From Tetradesmus obliquus (taxonomy: Eukaryota; Chlorophyta; Chlorophyceae; Sphaeropleales; Scenedesmaceae), in NCBI GenBank assembly GCA_030272155.1, contig CP126196.1, positions 2,914,001 through 2,978,000 of the forward strand: DNA of 64,000 nucleotides. The letters are read 5' to 3'. Positions 46,514 through 55,302 of this stretch are shown piece after piece; the first letter of the stretch is position 1, and every line of letters begins with the position of its first letter. The translations under genes and the position numbers were made by a program. The notes under the pieces are model-generated. The model ran no database searches and was not told the DNA's origin. It saw only the letters and a list, made by a program, of their open reading frames with translations.

Positions 46514-47415
46514 GCAGCGGCAGCAGAGTAGGGGGGTGAGGCAAGGTTGGGGCAGGAGCTCCTACAGCAGCTGCATTGAGAACATGGGCTGCCATGCCAT
46601 TCATGGTGACAGCAGCAGCAGCAAGCAACTCTGTACACAAGGTGGCCTGCAAGCTGCAAGGTTGCTGGCAGTGTTGACTTTTTGCACTGTGCAGCGCAAG
46701 TATGGGTACAGCTGCTGCAGAATACACATGCGTGTGGTGCTACCAAACTGTGCTGCTACATGCTGCTACCGCTGTGTGTATGCTGCAGCCCTTCTGCTTG
46801 TATAAGACAAACCTGATTGCCTGCAGCTGCTGCTTGTAAGGCACCAGCGAGGTGGCATCCGCTTTTCGTTTGTAGAACACCTGCACATACGCAGGAAATG
46901 CAATGTTTGCACTGCAATGGTGTGCAGCGGGAACCTGCCAACGACTTGCTTGCATGTTACAATGCTTTTGTACGTGTGCACTACACGCCAGATGCAGCAC
47001 TGCAGTGTATGCTCAGAGTCAGCTCAGTGCTGGGTACTGCTGGTCATGCAATTGCTGAGTGAGGGAGAGAAGCCCTGGCGTGTATGTTAATTGTGTGCAA
47101 CACTGCAAGTGCGGTGGCCAACCTTGACCACCACGAGGCCTCCATTGTCATGCAGGCACAGCAGCGTCTTCAGAAAGCGGCCTCCTCCTGCAGGACAAGA
47201 TTGCGCAACAGCATTAGCAGTAGCAGGAATGCAGCAGGGCAAACCATGTCCATGCTGTTAGCAGACACAGGCCTATCACAGCAACTTGACGTTGGTCTCA
47301 TCTGCTTGGCGTTGTTAAACCCACCAAGCGTCTCCTTGACGACCACGTTCAGCAGCTCTCCCTGCGTCTCAAGTGAGGCACCCTGCTTTGTAGCAGGGGC
47401 GAGCTGGTTGCCCAT
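27284..47415 (-). CDS. VPS15: VPS15 / PIK3R4, regulatory kinase-like subunit of class III PI3-kinase
   Basis: VPS15 anchors and regulates VPS34 in PI3P synthesis for autophagy and endosomal sorting. Twenty-six exons in phase give 1903 aa: 47415-47325, 47187-47123, 46880-46813, 46428-46278, 45935-45771, 45164-45045, 44676-44502, 43725-43526, 42406-42090, 41829-41535, 38588-38473, 38195-37448, 37020-36759, 36607-36191, 35704-34998, 34700-34600, 33800-33763, 33089-32882, 32631-32556, 32260-32059, 31632-31484, 31064-30913, 29445-29289, 28641-28328, 27977-27803, 27526-27284. MGN at the start fits N-myristoylation. Kinase domain: VVVKV lysine, [10 protein letters not shown] loop, [21 protein letters not shown] region: [50 protein letters not shown]40: [61 protein letters not shown], ending [12 protein letters not shown]. 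Ala/Gln/Ser inserts make it longer than the usual 1350-1550. The segment 42090-41600 is the least conserved. Confidence 0.93.
28690..28905 (-). repeat. Two upstream copies of a VPS15 exon start
   Basis: The exon at 28641 starts GTGCTGCGTGTGCTTGACAG. Copies with the CAGG acceptor and GTGCTGCGTGTGCTGGAC or GTGCTTGACCGGCAAGAATC occur near 28715-28748 and 28838-28905, the latter continuing into the CAGCCGCCAGCAGC segment. Confidence 0.7.
29580..30533 (-). repeat. Array of eight upstream copies of a VPS15 WD40 exon start
   Basis: The real exon starts at 29445: acceptor TGTGTGCAG then GTGCGGCATTGATGCCATGT. Eight copies of this edge, each 40-45 bases into the exon, end near 29625, 29766, 29855, 29946, 30093, 30186, 30361 and 30532. 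Most keep the acceptor and the GGCATxGATGCCATGTCxCT core. Units differ in length; longer ones also share an intron segment (TTTGCAGGA, AAGCAGGTGGGTGCTGATGG). No copy continues into the rest of the exon except partly the one at 30465-30532 (CTGGGCCTGGCTCAGGGCAG). Confidence 0.9.
30680..30835 (-). repeat. Two downstream copies of a VPS15 exon 3' edge
   Basis: The exon ending at 30913 encodes VNSWQHPQ with donor GTGAGT. Copies of GTGAACAGCTGGCAGC followed by ACCC and a donor-like GTGAG occur near 30790-30830 and 30685-30720 in the next intron. Confidence 0.75.
31150..31205 (-). repeat. Upstream copy of a VPS15 exon start
   Basis: The exon starting at 31064 reads [17 protein letters not shown] copy with CTGCAG acceptor reading [16 protein letters not shown] lies at about 31150-31205, upstream in transcript order. 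Confidence 0.75.
31818..31875 (-). repeat. Downstream copy of a VPS15 exon 3' edge
   Basis: The exon ending at 32059 encodes [18 protein letters not shown] near-identical stretch with its own GTGAGC donor lies at about 31818-31875 in the following intron, reading [19 protein letters not shown]. Confidence 0.75.
33100..33540 (-). repeat. Upstream exon-start copies plus 12-bp minisatellite in VPS15
   Basis: Three copies of the start of the exon at 33089 (GAGCCxTCGxCCTCAGGGCC to GTxTTTGAxGCCGTCAT) lie near 33165-33205, 33285-33325 and 33400-33435, each after a CAG acceptor. Between them run short repeats on the pattern AACATGACRGTC (plus strand; GACxGTCAACGTGACAGTCA), so the unit is a composite of exon edge and minisatellite, about 110-125 bases long. 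Confidence 0.8.
33940..34020 (-). repeat. Upstream copy of the tiny 38-base VPS15 exon
   Basis: The micro-exon at 33800-33763 encodes [13 protein letters not shown] copy encoding [12 protein letters not shown] with flanking GCCATCACCAGCAG acceptor lies at about 33940-33990, 190 bases upstream. Since both could splice in the same phase, either may be the one used. Confidence 0.65.
35831..36200 (-). repeat. About 188-bp tandem duplication at a VPS15 exon 3' edge
   Basis: 35831-36018 and 36019-36200 repeat each other: CCTTACCACAAACCACCCAA..., CCCTTCACCCCATG..., CAAACCTTTGCAGCCTC, then the exon edge CTGCCCTGCCTCCACTG with a donor. The real exon end is at 36191; the copy at 35996-36018 lies in the following intron. 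Confidence 0.8.
37208..37345 (-). repeat. Two downstream copies of a VPS15 HEAT exon 3' edge
   Basis: The exon ending at 37448 encodes [12 protein letters not shown] with donor GTGGGC. Copies at about 37322-37360 ([11 protein letters not shown], damaged) and 37214-37255 ([11 protein letters not shown], intact) both keep GTGAG donors. Confidence 0.8.
38642..41399 (-). mobile_element. Non-LTR retrotransposon (LINE), probably 5'-truncated, in a VPS15 intron
   Basis: The element lies in the 2.9 kb intron between VPS15 exons at 41535 and 38588, in the same orientation as VPS15. Its 3' end has a pentamer tail: (CATTA)4 on the plus strand at 38642-38665, TAATG repeats in element sense, beginning 30 bases after the RT stop. 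Candidate target-site duplications AAGCTGGTCAGT (38630-38641) and AAGCTGGCCAGT (41400-41411) flank it with one mismatch. There is no LTR, and no ORF1 or endonuclease domain, so only the 3' part seems to have been copied. Confidence 0.85.
38695..41376 (-). CDS. LINE reverse transcriptase ORF
   Basis: One uninterrupted frame of 893 codons; the frame opens at a GTG, and the first ATG in frame is about codon 14 (41337). Reverse transcriptase motifs run in order: [12 protein letters not shown] (about 151), [19 protein letters not shown] (about 209), [17 protein letters not shown] (about 290), [16 protein letters not shown] (about 349), catalytic YADD (393-396), then [11 protein letters not shown]. 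Near the C-terminus, about 760-783, is a zinc-knuckle-like [16 protein letters not shown]...C, common after LINE RT domains. The open frame suggests a young insertion. An apurinic-type endonuclease domain is absent. Confidence 0.92.
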   Translation of the reverse strand: MLLQHVALITKRPMCVTAVRSQNSHAAAAARRVFNAAKRRAKRHCEKQWQARLADDLKHNPRRFWTAYRGRRMACMLQDMSAVDRHWRALYGSPGQHSLPEEGASPTSFMAKLLSQCQDGPAVAAASHLNDPFSAGEMETVLLRMHNGRMPGPDGLRGELFKGAYNVYVTSRGYKKHLYVLHEDLSAIFTAVMKCGQVPGVWCSAYLSAVFKKGDPSDLDNYRGIAVGSVMGKMFSMLIEKRLAAFCEERGYRAWGQAGFRDRHRTCDHVFVLKHLVDRSRLGHGRLFACFVDFRKAYDLVRRDLLMRCLADIGLRGNVLASIVSMYWNAPMITKLSGRVGQPFDSTRGVKQGDPLSPLLFGIFIDRVEQWLADCCGACGTALGSRMVRLLLYADDLVLLAETAGKLQQLLDALQSFCSEYDMQVNVGKTEVVVFDRKRYSGAAVWQYQGQQVPVSQQFRYLGVQFHSTQGVFVCTDALAAAGSRAMWAMLARCKEHGIRSLSMQVQLFNSLVSPILCYCSEVWGPALLSQAGSGAALVSKLQNNVISRVQFTFLRTLAGRVRKSTARLLLSREFGAQPLVSLWLRAAVSMWNRVVDMDASSLLVCAMRDNLRLSTVSSSGAVWCTQLRRVLEYVHAHSQQLGDAVQRLQNFQSLDLKTIARAFDGVLYQQWQGCPVNPRDAASGHGVYSTYERWFAACSSADMLSVSPALWCPDYVSQTAGINREHLGSLTRFRLGAHDLRVCSGRWQRPPVPRSDRVCLRPGCQSEVVEDEFHMVFECPFYAPVRERFAMLFEPFGDSSQTWATIAGCHPAGDDMITFMKQAPALVAAFVHCCYLMRCHPDTDPEILLSSQAIAQAIDDADEFFSALSSDGLDDDELFFVVSSPYEPLVGS
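42428..42665 (-). repeat. Upstream copy of a VPS15 exon start with CTG tracts
   Basis: CTGCAGGCTGGCCTGTCAGC, the acceptor and start of the exon at 42406, recurs at about 42531-42553. The shared unit continues with TCGCTGCTCACTACTGCTG and CTG runs at 42455-42480 and 42590-42650. The latter follows a plausible acceptor (TTTCAG-GACCTGCG), but no good exon model includes it. Confidence 0.7.
42790..43425 (-). repeat. Three downstream copies of the VPS15 exon 8 3' part
   Basis: Exon 8 (43725-43526) ends with [20 protein letters not shown] and ELMAAICSG. Copies lie at about 43411-43290, 43172-43035 and 42927-42790. They read [40 protein letters not shown] and [20 protein letters not shown], each followed by a GT donor. 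They stay open and look nearly intact. Confidence 0.85.
43795..44290 (-). repeat. Three upstream copies of the VPS15 exon 8 5' part
   Basis: The exon start [20 protein letters not shown] and [10 protein letters not shown] is repeated at about 43887-43797 (intact to HPFF) and 44050-43955 (two residues lost near the start), and more weakly at 44283-44215 ([13 protein letters not shown]). Each has a CAG acceptor. Together with the three downstream copies the true exon sits in the middle of a seven-member set. Confidence 0.85.
44686..44825 (-). repeat. Upstream copy of a VPS15 kinase exon start
   Basis: The kinase exon starts at 44676 ([20 protein letters not shown]). A copy with CTGCAG acceptor at about 44812-44740 reads [20 protein letters not shown] then HLSR before diverging. 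A (CTG)n run separates the two. Confidence 0.85.
45500..45575 (-). repeat. Downstream copy of a VPS15 kinase exon 3' edge
   Basis: The exon ending at 45771 encodes [20 protein letters not shown] then P. About 45500-45575 repeats it as [15 protein letters not shown] with a GTGCGC donor, in the following intron. Confidence 0.8.
46439..46511. repeat. Long intronic CAG/CTG microsatellite
   Basis: About 24 uninterrupted AGC units, read as CTG on the VPS15 transcript, directly before the acceptor of the exon at 46428. Comparable tracts precede other acceptors: 27541-27592, 27979-28034, 34702-34746, 44687-44729 (VPS15) and 63757-63799 (kelch gene). Confidence 0.85.
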
Positions 47416-50052
47416 GCTCGCTTGTTGCTGCTGTCTTTATGCTTCAGATCTCCCACTTTGTGTCATTTCAACCGGCAGAGCTACAGTACGTGCATGGATC
47501 GTGGAGTGGCTTGCGCTCATTTGCTTGCACGAGTTCTACATCTCGTGTTCCGACGGTGTTAGCCCGTAGAACGTCTCGTACAATTTTATGTGATGTTCTG
47601 CTGAGTTTCCCTGTTGGTTTGACTGGAACGCAACCTTGCAAATGACCAGGGGCGACAGGCATAGGGTTTGGCACAGCAAGCAGTACAAACTCTATGTTAC
47701 AAGACCACAACACCTACACAAACGCGGTGAAGTGCCCGCCATTGTTGTACAGGGACTACTCGGCCGCCAGGCACCAGCCCAAGCAACCTCCTGGGCCCCC
47801 CCACAGCACACAAACAGCCAACATTGGGTGGATGTACATGGAGCAGCTGATGCCCAACCAGCAACCCAAATGCCAGCAGCAACCGCCACAAACCCATAGC
47901 ACAGGCTACACCTTTGCATGCCACACGCAAGTCAGTCAAGCCATAGTACTCCCGTCGCTGCCCACGCAAGCAGCATGAATGGCTGGCACTCAAGACAGTG
48001 GCACAGCAGCTTGATGAAAAAACACCCTCCCGTCCCTCCCGAAACCCTTCAATTCACCCAGCCCAACCCAAACCACACCCATCAGTCAAGTACACCTTGC
48101 GTGCAGGTCGCACGTGCGGAGAGGCAGGCACACCACCCTCTGGACAGCAGCAACAAATCAGAGATGGCGCAGCAAGCTGCCACCACAGCGTCATGCTGCT
48201 ACTGCCCACCAGGCAATCGCTGCTCAATCCACAAACCAGGCATATCAAGCATACAAAGCACACAAGGGTCACAGCACAGCGCACTGCCCGAACGCGGCAG
48301 CCAGTCCGCCAGCCTTTTGATGGTGAACACACACAGTGCACGCAGCACAGTGCAACAATGATACACATGCTGCGCAGAGGTGCTCTCTGCGCAGCATGAC
48401 AAGGGATGGTGCTACAGGGCGGCACACAGCAGGATGCAGGCTTGTTCGCACTACAGTTACGTAAGCGCCCGCTGCCAGCGCGCCTAAGCACCCAGATAAT
48501 GCATTTATAGTCTGCAGTGGGGCGTGGCAGTAGGCACGGCCAGAGAGCCTGCGGATGCCTGACTGCCCAACTGCAAGCCAACGCAAGCTTGGCAGCAGCG
48601 CGGCCCGCCACTGCTTGTTGTTTGTCAAGCCACAAAACACCGCTCCGTGAGCGGAAAGCAGCAGCAGAGCACAATAGCAGCAACAGCACTGAACACAAAA
48701 ACCTGAGACCTCCCTGCTGCCAGATACAACTCCCCTTCCGCCCACACCACACAAACCAACACACACTTTGGGGGGTTGCGGAGCCATGGTGGATGGGAAA
48801 ATGACGCCTGCAAGGACATACCTTCGTCTGCTGTAGCCGGCATCGACCCAAAAAGCCACCAATTCATGGCCCAAAAGCGCCGCTAACTTTCGATGCTGCT
48901 GCTGCTGCCAAGCAATGCACTGCACTGCTGCAGCTGAAGCCTGCTGTGAGGCTCAGCCAGGCAGCCGGCATGCCTCAGCAACAGTGCTCGGACAGAAACG
49001 CAACCTGCCGGGGGTTCCGCTCCTCCCGGCATGCCACGTTCCTGCACTTGCAAGCATCAAAGCCAACACTCTCACACGCGGTAACCTCTCCATGGTGCAA
49101 TGAAAAGCGCACAGCAGGCAGGACAACTGCTACACCACACATGCCCTCACCCAGGAAAAAGCAAGGCGCAGCCGTCAAAGCTGCGAATGCCGCCATCAAT
49201 GCAATCCAGCAGGAAAACGCTGGCCAGCAATGCCTTGCATGCTTGAACGCTGGGGCTGTGTGAAAGGCGGGAACGTGAGCATTGGTATGCTCACGAGCGA
49301 GCTGCGCAGCTGTCGGCACACAGCGCGGGCTGCTGCAAACTCCTGCTGCCACTGTGCACGAGCACGTGCACGCGCAGCAGCTGCTGCCAGGCAGCTGACC
49401 AAGCCGCTGCAATCCAGTGCTCGTAAAATGGATGGTGCGCCAACATGGCACACAGGGATGGCGCAGAGGCCGCCAAAGCTTCACACTCACATGCTACGCT
49501 CGCTACAGTGACGTGGGGACACACGCCGTCACGAGACCCTGGCAGACACACACTGCTGCCAGGCGCTCCTGCTCGCTACCAGCGCTACGCTGCTGCCTGC
49601 CGCTACCAGTCGCCGCTACCAGTTCCATACGGAAGCTACATCAAGTTATACAGTTCAAACCATGACAAACCACAGAACCAAAATCGCTGCGACAGCTGCG
49701 ACAGCACACGCACTTGCTGCATGGCTGAAAAATGCCCAGTCGGTCAGAATCGCAGCAGGCTGTGCCTGTGTGACAAGGAACCACTACCCGCATGCTTGCT
49801 CCGGAGGCTCCAGCCGCGCCAGGAGATGTTGCTCAAGGAGCAGCATGCACAAGTACAAACACCCCTGGGGTGCTGCTGCAGTCGCTGCTGCTGCTGCTGC
49901 TCCAGAGGGCTAGCCATGAATACCATGGCACAGCTGCTGAGTGATGTGCGCACGCAACACCACACAGAAGGCCAGCGCCAGCGGCAGTGGCAGCTGCCAG
50001 TGATGCTGCTGCTCTGCTGCAGCTGTAGCTGGCTGAATGGGCTGACACGCGT
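47416..50052. other. Stretch without a supported gene, VPS15 to J protein
   Basis: About 2.6 kb. It must contain the VPS15 promoter and the J-protein 3' UTR. Minus-strand frames such as 48867-48820 (MNWWLFGSMPATADEG before a GTATGT donor) and 49551-49291 could be exons of a missed gene, but I cannot join them into a model or recognise a family. Confidence 0.35.
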
Positions 50053-50941
50053 TTAGGCGGCTGTTAGCAGCAGCTGCCGGTGGTCCGAGGATGGCAAGTG
50101 CTGCGTGCGCGCTGGCTGCATGTCGAGGCCGCTGGCAGTAAGAATGAGCTCCTTGAAGCGTGCTAGATAGTCCTGCAAGGCAAAACGGAAAAAACGCTTC
50201 AAAACAAGGAGCATCGGCTGTGCTGTGGTGTGCCTGAAGGGTGAGCAACCAGTCACAGGAGCTGTGGCACGGCTGGCTGCCTTAAATGTCAGCGCTAAGC
50301 GTGTCTGCTGGCAAACCTTGAGGCTTTAAACCATAAGGCAACTTAGTGTGGGGTATTTTGTGCAATTTGCAGGCGGCTCCAGCCACCCTGGCCGCAGCTA
50401 CTGTTTCTGTCACGGCCACACATGTAGCTGTGGTCTGGAGCCTCTAGCTTTCAAGGTGCTGGCACGCAGGCGCCATCTGTGAGTGCTGTATCCATCACAG
50501 AGTCTCAAGGCAGTTCCATGACAGCCACAGCCACACACCTCCACGTCCAGCAAGTGGACAAGCTTCAAGTCGTATGTCTCCCGCCTTCGGCTGTCAATGA
50601 GCACCTGCTTGCAGCACAACACTGTAAGAAATCACAAGCGTAGAAACAAAGGCGGCGCAGATGCAAGCAGGTGCTCAGGCTCGCACCTCGTAGGCCTCCT
50701 GTATCTGCTGAAAGCGGCGTTTGGCCAAATCGTCCCCGCGATGCCTGTCCGGGTGCCATTGCTGCAAAGCACAGCCATTATACGAGTAAGGATCTATGGC
50801 GGTAAGGCTATCGACAAGCAAAGCGGCACAAAGCACAGCACTCACCCTGGCCAGGCGCCTATATGCAGCTCTAATCTCACAAGCTGGAGCCACTAAGCTG
50901 ACTCCTAGCACAGAATAAAGGGTGGAGTTTTCCCGTGCCAT
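50053..50941 (-). CDS. Small J-domain (DnaJ-like) protein
   Basis: J proteins stimulate Hsp70 ATPase activity. Exons 50941-50846, 50761-50687, 50604-50539 and 50172-50053 give 118 aa. The J domain starts at once (LYSVLGVSLVAPACEIRAAY), carries the key HPD in QWHPDRHRGDD, then FQQIQEAYEVLIDSRRRETY-D. The last exon, DYLARFKELILTASGLDM, resembles the tail of a class of small plant J proteins that end with a YLxRFKxxILTxxGL motif. No signal peptide or membrane segment is seen, so a cytosolic or nuclear place is likely. Client and Hsp70 partner are unknown. Confidence 0.85.
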
Positions 50942-51537
50942 CGCTGTCCCGCTGAAGGCTGGGAGACTCCAGCCCTGCTGCTGGCTCTTCTTGCGCCGAA
51001 TGTTTGCTTGTGATGTCTAGAGAGTGTGATTCATTATGTTTTCGAACAGCCCTGGTGCATTTGCGGCCGAAATAGCAAGGCGAGCGGAATAGAGTGCTAT
51101 TTGTCAACTGGTTTTCACGTTTGCAGGGTTCCTGGGATATGTGTGTGCAAGCAGTACACGCACACACGACGCTGGTTTTGTAATAAATCAGGTGCTTTGC
51201 AGATCTGTGCTAAACGGTGGGCCAGATGCTCCTACAAACGGTTGCTACGTCATATCCGCGCAAAATCACAGCTTCGTGGATCCACAAATGTTGAAGAAAA
51301 GTTATTACTTCCAGCTGTAGCATTTTACATAGGAAGCTGGCACCTTCCGCTGACCTGCTGCTGCTTCCTGACTGGGGGCCCCCTGGTGCCACCTCAGCCT
51401 CAGGTCACAGAGCACGGCTGCACTGCCACGGCAGCCGGCCGCCTTGAGTTCTGCGTGCAATTCAAAGTCCAGCCACCAAAAGCATCAGGATGACTCAAAC
51501 GCCACAAGACGGCTCTGCTTCGCCCGCTTTGACTGCG
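50942..51537. other. Short intergenic stretch, J protein promoter and ECH2 3' flank
   Basis: About 600 bases with the J-protein promoter on one side and the ECH2 3' UTR on the other. TTACA (TGTAA in ECH2 sense) lies at 51325-51329, 209 bases after the ECH2 stop, a likely poly(A) signal. Confidence 0.45.
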
Positions 51538-54325
51538 TCACAGCTTAGACAGGCTGCCCGCTGCCTCGTGCGCTGGCTGTCGCATGCGGCCTGGCCTGAA
51601 CTCCACTGCTGCGTTAGATATGGCGACAGCATCGCGCTCCTTCACTCGTGTCTGGAACACCACTTTGCTGGGCGACACCGCCCACATCTCCACCAGCAGC
51701 GTCTCGCCAGGGAACACGTGCTTCGCAAAGCGCACCTGCGCACTCCAAGGTTTTGCAGGAAACAGGCGGGTACTGCAATGAGCGCCTTCAACAGTCAGGC
51801 GAACGTCACCTCGACGGCACAGATGCCGCATTGCTGCTGGAAGGCAAAACTCTGCTGAGTTGCGTTCAGCGCCGCCAAGTCAATTGGCTGGAGGTGCCAT
51901 GCAATCAGTTGCTGTTGGCGTTGAAGCAAATCTGCCAAAAAAAGCAAATCTGCCGACAAACACATACTCTTGACCACGGCTCACAGCAAGCCAGCAGCAA
52001 ACCAGCAGCAGCAGCTCTATTACACATCATTCTACTCCCTGTCATCACACACGGCCTACTTGTTGTCACCACACGCACCTTAATGTTGGCGATGCTGTCG
52101 GGCTGGTCGCCGCCATACACTGCCAGCAGCTGCCGCACGCTGATGCCCATGGTGGCTAAACCATGCAGGATGGGCTGCGGGTAACCCACACGGCTGCTGA
52201 CCCCCGGGTCAATGTGCAGCGGGTTGTAGTCGCCAGACAGCCTGTTCAAGTGATTGTTTGTGATTTGAGTTAGGTGCAAAGGCAGCGTGAGGCGCGAGGG
52301 CAGCGGCAGCGGCATCTAGGGCAGGGTAGGTGGTTGGCGCTGACCAGCCGCCAGCAAGGCGAGATGAACAAAGAACGATATAAAGATCACACCGCTCCTG
52401 GGTTCCAAATCTAGGTAAATGCAGAACTGCGCACCTTCAAGCAATGCTGGACCAGGAGACCCCCCTGATGTGCTACACACACTGAATTCACCAGGGGACA
52501 TGGCAACCTATTTGTCATGTATCAGCAGCTGGCGTGCATGCAGCATTACATTGCAACGCCAAGCTGCCTAAGCGGTTTGATTGACCTGTCTCCGGCTCAC
52601 CTGTACAGCGCAGCTTGGTCCTTGTGTGTTGCCACCTCGCGCACCACATGTGGTGGCTGGTCAGGTGGCGCATTGGCCGCCACTGCAGCAGCAGCACGCG
52701 GCAGCGGCTGCTTTACGCCTTCAAACCTCCCGCTGCCCAGCACAAAGGTGGTGAACTCATTCAGTGCCAGCTGCTTGCCGGTTTGTGTGTCTACCGTGGT
52801 GGTGCGCAGCACAACCACTGCACCCTTGCCTTTGTCCTGTACATCCAGCACCTGCACCATTGCAACGCACACATGTGGTTGATAAGCAATTTATCCGAGT
52901 ACACAAGCCATGAGCAGCAGGAGGTGTGTGGCACAGATTGTGTCCCAGGCAAAGCACAGGGCCACAAGAGGAGCTCGCCAGTGCTGCAAGCTGCTGGCTG
53001 GTCAGCCTGGCACTTTGAGCAGTTCGGCCTGCCTTTGCTGCATGTACAACCTTCAGCGTCACATGGCGTTGGCATCTGCGGACGTTGGCTTAGCAGTAGC
53101 AACCCACCACTTGCCCATGCCTTCTGCATTGGCCGCAAAACCACTGCACTGGGGTCTGCGCCACCTGCCGCACCTGTGCTGTTGTGACGACTGTTGCTGC
53201 TGTGGGCAGGCCCTCTAGCAGCTCGATGTACTGCTCGCCATGCAGCGCCTTGCCCTGCAGCAGCACACCAGCACAGGCCTGCTTGTGACGCCCTGCCCTT
53301 CACTTGACTTGAAAGCAGCCAGCACTGCGATTGACACGCGTCGCTTGCATGCATGCTCGTAGATGTGCAGCAGATACTTTGGCACACTGATTGCAGCACA
53401 TGATCCAGCATTGCTGCCGCACCAGCACCACAATCGCTGCTGCTTCCTCTCAGCCGCACTTGCATGGCTAAGTATCATGAGAGGCAGCTTGCCAAACACT
53501 AGAAAGGGAGAAGGTGTTCTGACACATGAGCTCACCCTGTCATAGTCAGGAATGTAGTGCTCCAGCGGTCATGGCCTCCGATGTTTGGTTTGGTACCATC
53601 ATCAAAACACACAGGCGCTGCTTTGCATCTACTCACCCTGTCGTAGTTGGGGATGTAGTGCTCCAGCGGCGCAAACATGGCCACGGGGTGAGCCGGTATC
53701 ACGCCAAACGTGGGCAGCGCAGCAAAGTCCGCATGGCACTCGTACACATACCTGCAGGTGAAACAGCAATGAAGGCATGGCGCATGTCCAGTATCACAGC
53801 TAGTGCGGTGGCAAGCTACTGCGCGCCAAGTTGGTGGATGCTATGCACGAGTGGTTTTCTGTACAGCGTTGGTTTGCTGGCACTGCAAAGTGCATTGCTG
53901 CAGCTGGCAGCTGCCTTCGCCCCAACTGCACTTCAGCCCCTGCTGCAACTGGCACCCCAACGGGGACGTACTCCATTTCAGCGCCAACTGCAGCTGAGCT
54001 GTGCTGGGACCCAAGGAGATGCTGTGCTGGGCATGCCTGCCTGAGCTCCATACACCTCACAAGCGCAGCTCACTTGAGGTCATCCACGCCACAGCCTAGG
54101 CCCAGCGCATACAGAGAAAGGTCCCTGCATGTCAAGAGGCCATCATACAAGCTTATACGACACTTGTGCAAAGCATGTAAAAGCAGCGGCTGCTGCATGA
54201 TGCCGCATTGCATGGTGTGAGTTGTGCATCTGCTGCTACAGCTACCTTTCTGTGTATTCGTGGGTGTAGCTCCCTAGCCGCTTTGTCAGCAGAGACTCTG
54301 CTGGTTCTACAGGCCTGGGAGGCAT
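51538..54325 (-). CDS. ECH2: Peroxisomal enoyl-CoA hydratase 2 (ECH2, hot-dog fold)
   Basis: ECH2 hydrates trans-2-enoyl-CoA to (3R)-hydroxyacyl-CoA and helps degrade unsaturated fatty acids in peroxisomes. Exons 54325-54246, 54124-54074, 53751-53637, 53254-53174, 52851-52601, 52241-52079 and 51735-51538 give 312 aa, close to plant ECH2. Family sequence in order: YTHEYTERDLSLYALGLGCG, DDLKYVYE, LPTFGVIPAH, LHGEQYIELLEGLP, VQDKGKGAVVVLRT, then the hydratase signature YRLSGDYNPLHIDPGVSSRV with the Asp/His pair, GYPQPILHGLATMG, VFPGETLLVEMWAV and VFQTRVKERDAV. The protein ends in SKL, a perfect peroxisomal targeting signal. The start at MPPRPVEPAE is chosen because upstream sequence is Ser-repeat. 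Confidence 0.95.
53536..53575 (-). repeat. Downstream copy of an ECH2 exon 3' edge
   Basis: The exon ending at 53637 encodes LEHYIPNYDR. About 53536-53575 repeats CTGGAGCACTACATTCCTGA followed by CTATGACAGGGTGAG, the same edge with its donor, in the next intron. Confidence 0.8.
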
Positions 54326-55302
54326 GGCTGGTGGTCTGCTGCTACTGCTACTGCTTCTGCTACTGCTGCTGCTGCCGCTGCTACTACTGCTGCTGCTGCT
54401 GCTGCCACGTGTACTGTTGCTGACTTGGAGCAATAGCAGAGAGATGAAACCAAACAAAAACGGGCTGACTAAGTGTCCAAAGGCAGCATTGTGTCGTGCC
54501 TTCTGGCCGGAAGGTTGAAGGGGGCTCACGACACCGGCATAATGTACCGCAGCGGAAGGGTTTTGCTTGTTTGTTTGGCGAACCACAGCCGACGCATTCG
54601 GGATGACACGTTCTAACTACGCGTAAGTCGGTTACACCAACTGTAAGTGCGGCTAGGAGACAATTAAGAACCAAGCGGGACTGCAACCTGCTCACACCTG
54701 CTGCTGTGTCACTGATGTCACAGCTGCTCATGTTACATCCAAGGAGCTGAGGCCATCGGTGCCGAGCTCTTGTGCTGAGAACTCACAACGCGCCTGCTTA
54801 TAAGTTGTATCGCGAGCTTCTGTCAGATCCAGATATCCAGGTCGCATACCTTACCAGCCTGACAGCTTCGAAAGTATCAGGACAGACACTGCAATTGCAG
54901 TCCCAGCATATATAGGGACATCACCGGTCTTCTAACGTTTATAGAAAAGCTCTTCAAGATGATGTGCATTGAGATAGGTTCAAACAACGCATGCAGGTGT
55001 GTGGATGCGCAGATGGACAGCCTGTTTGCTTGCCAACCTGACAGTGGCAGTATCCATGCAAGCATACATGCATAGACAGCAGAGCTTGCAAGAAGTGTCC
55101 TAACTGCGACCAAGCAGTGCAGACAGCATGCTGGTCATAAATAATACGAATCAAGGGGCTTTCATTCTCAAGAAGTTGGTTGTACATCACGTGCAGGCCA
55201 GCTGCATCAGTTTCTGGCAGCGCAACACCGAGCTTCCTCTCCGGCTGCACTCGCACTGCGTGGCACATGCCGCATAGAACCTGAGAGCTCAATTGTTGCT
55301 GC
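54326..55302. other. Intergenic stretch upstream of ECH2
   Basis: About 1 kb with the ECH2 promoter. A Ser-coding/CTG-like repeat lies at 54335-54420 just upstream of the ECH2 start. No further gene is supported, though earlier exons of the small protein at 55303 could be here. Confidence 0.4.

Noticed and set aside
48054..48925. Long overlapping minus-strand ORFs of 218 and 265 codons
   Set aside because: Two overlapping frames are both open, Cys/Trp-rich and unlike a conserved protein; no family features.
53803..54044. Plus-strand frames opposite the ECH2 gene
   Set aside because: They cover an ECH2 intron in antisense and show no independent features.
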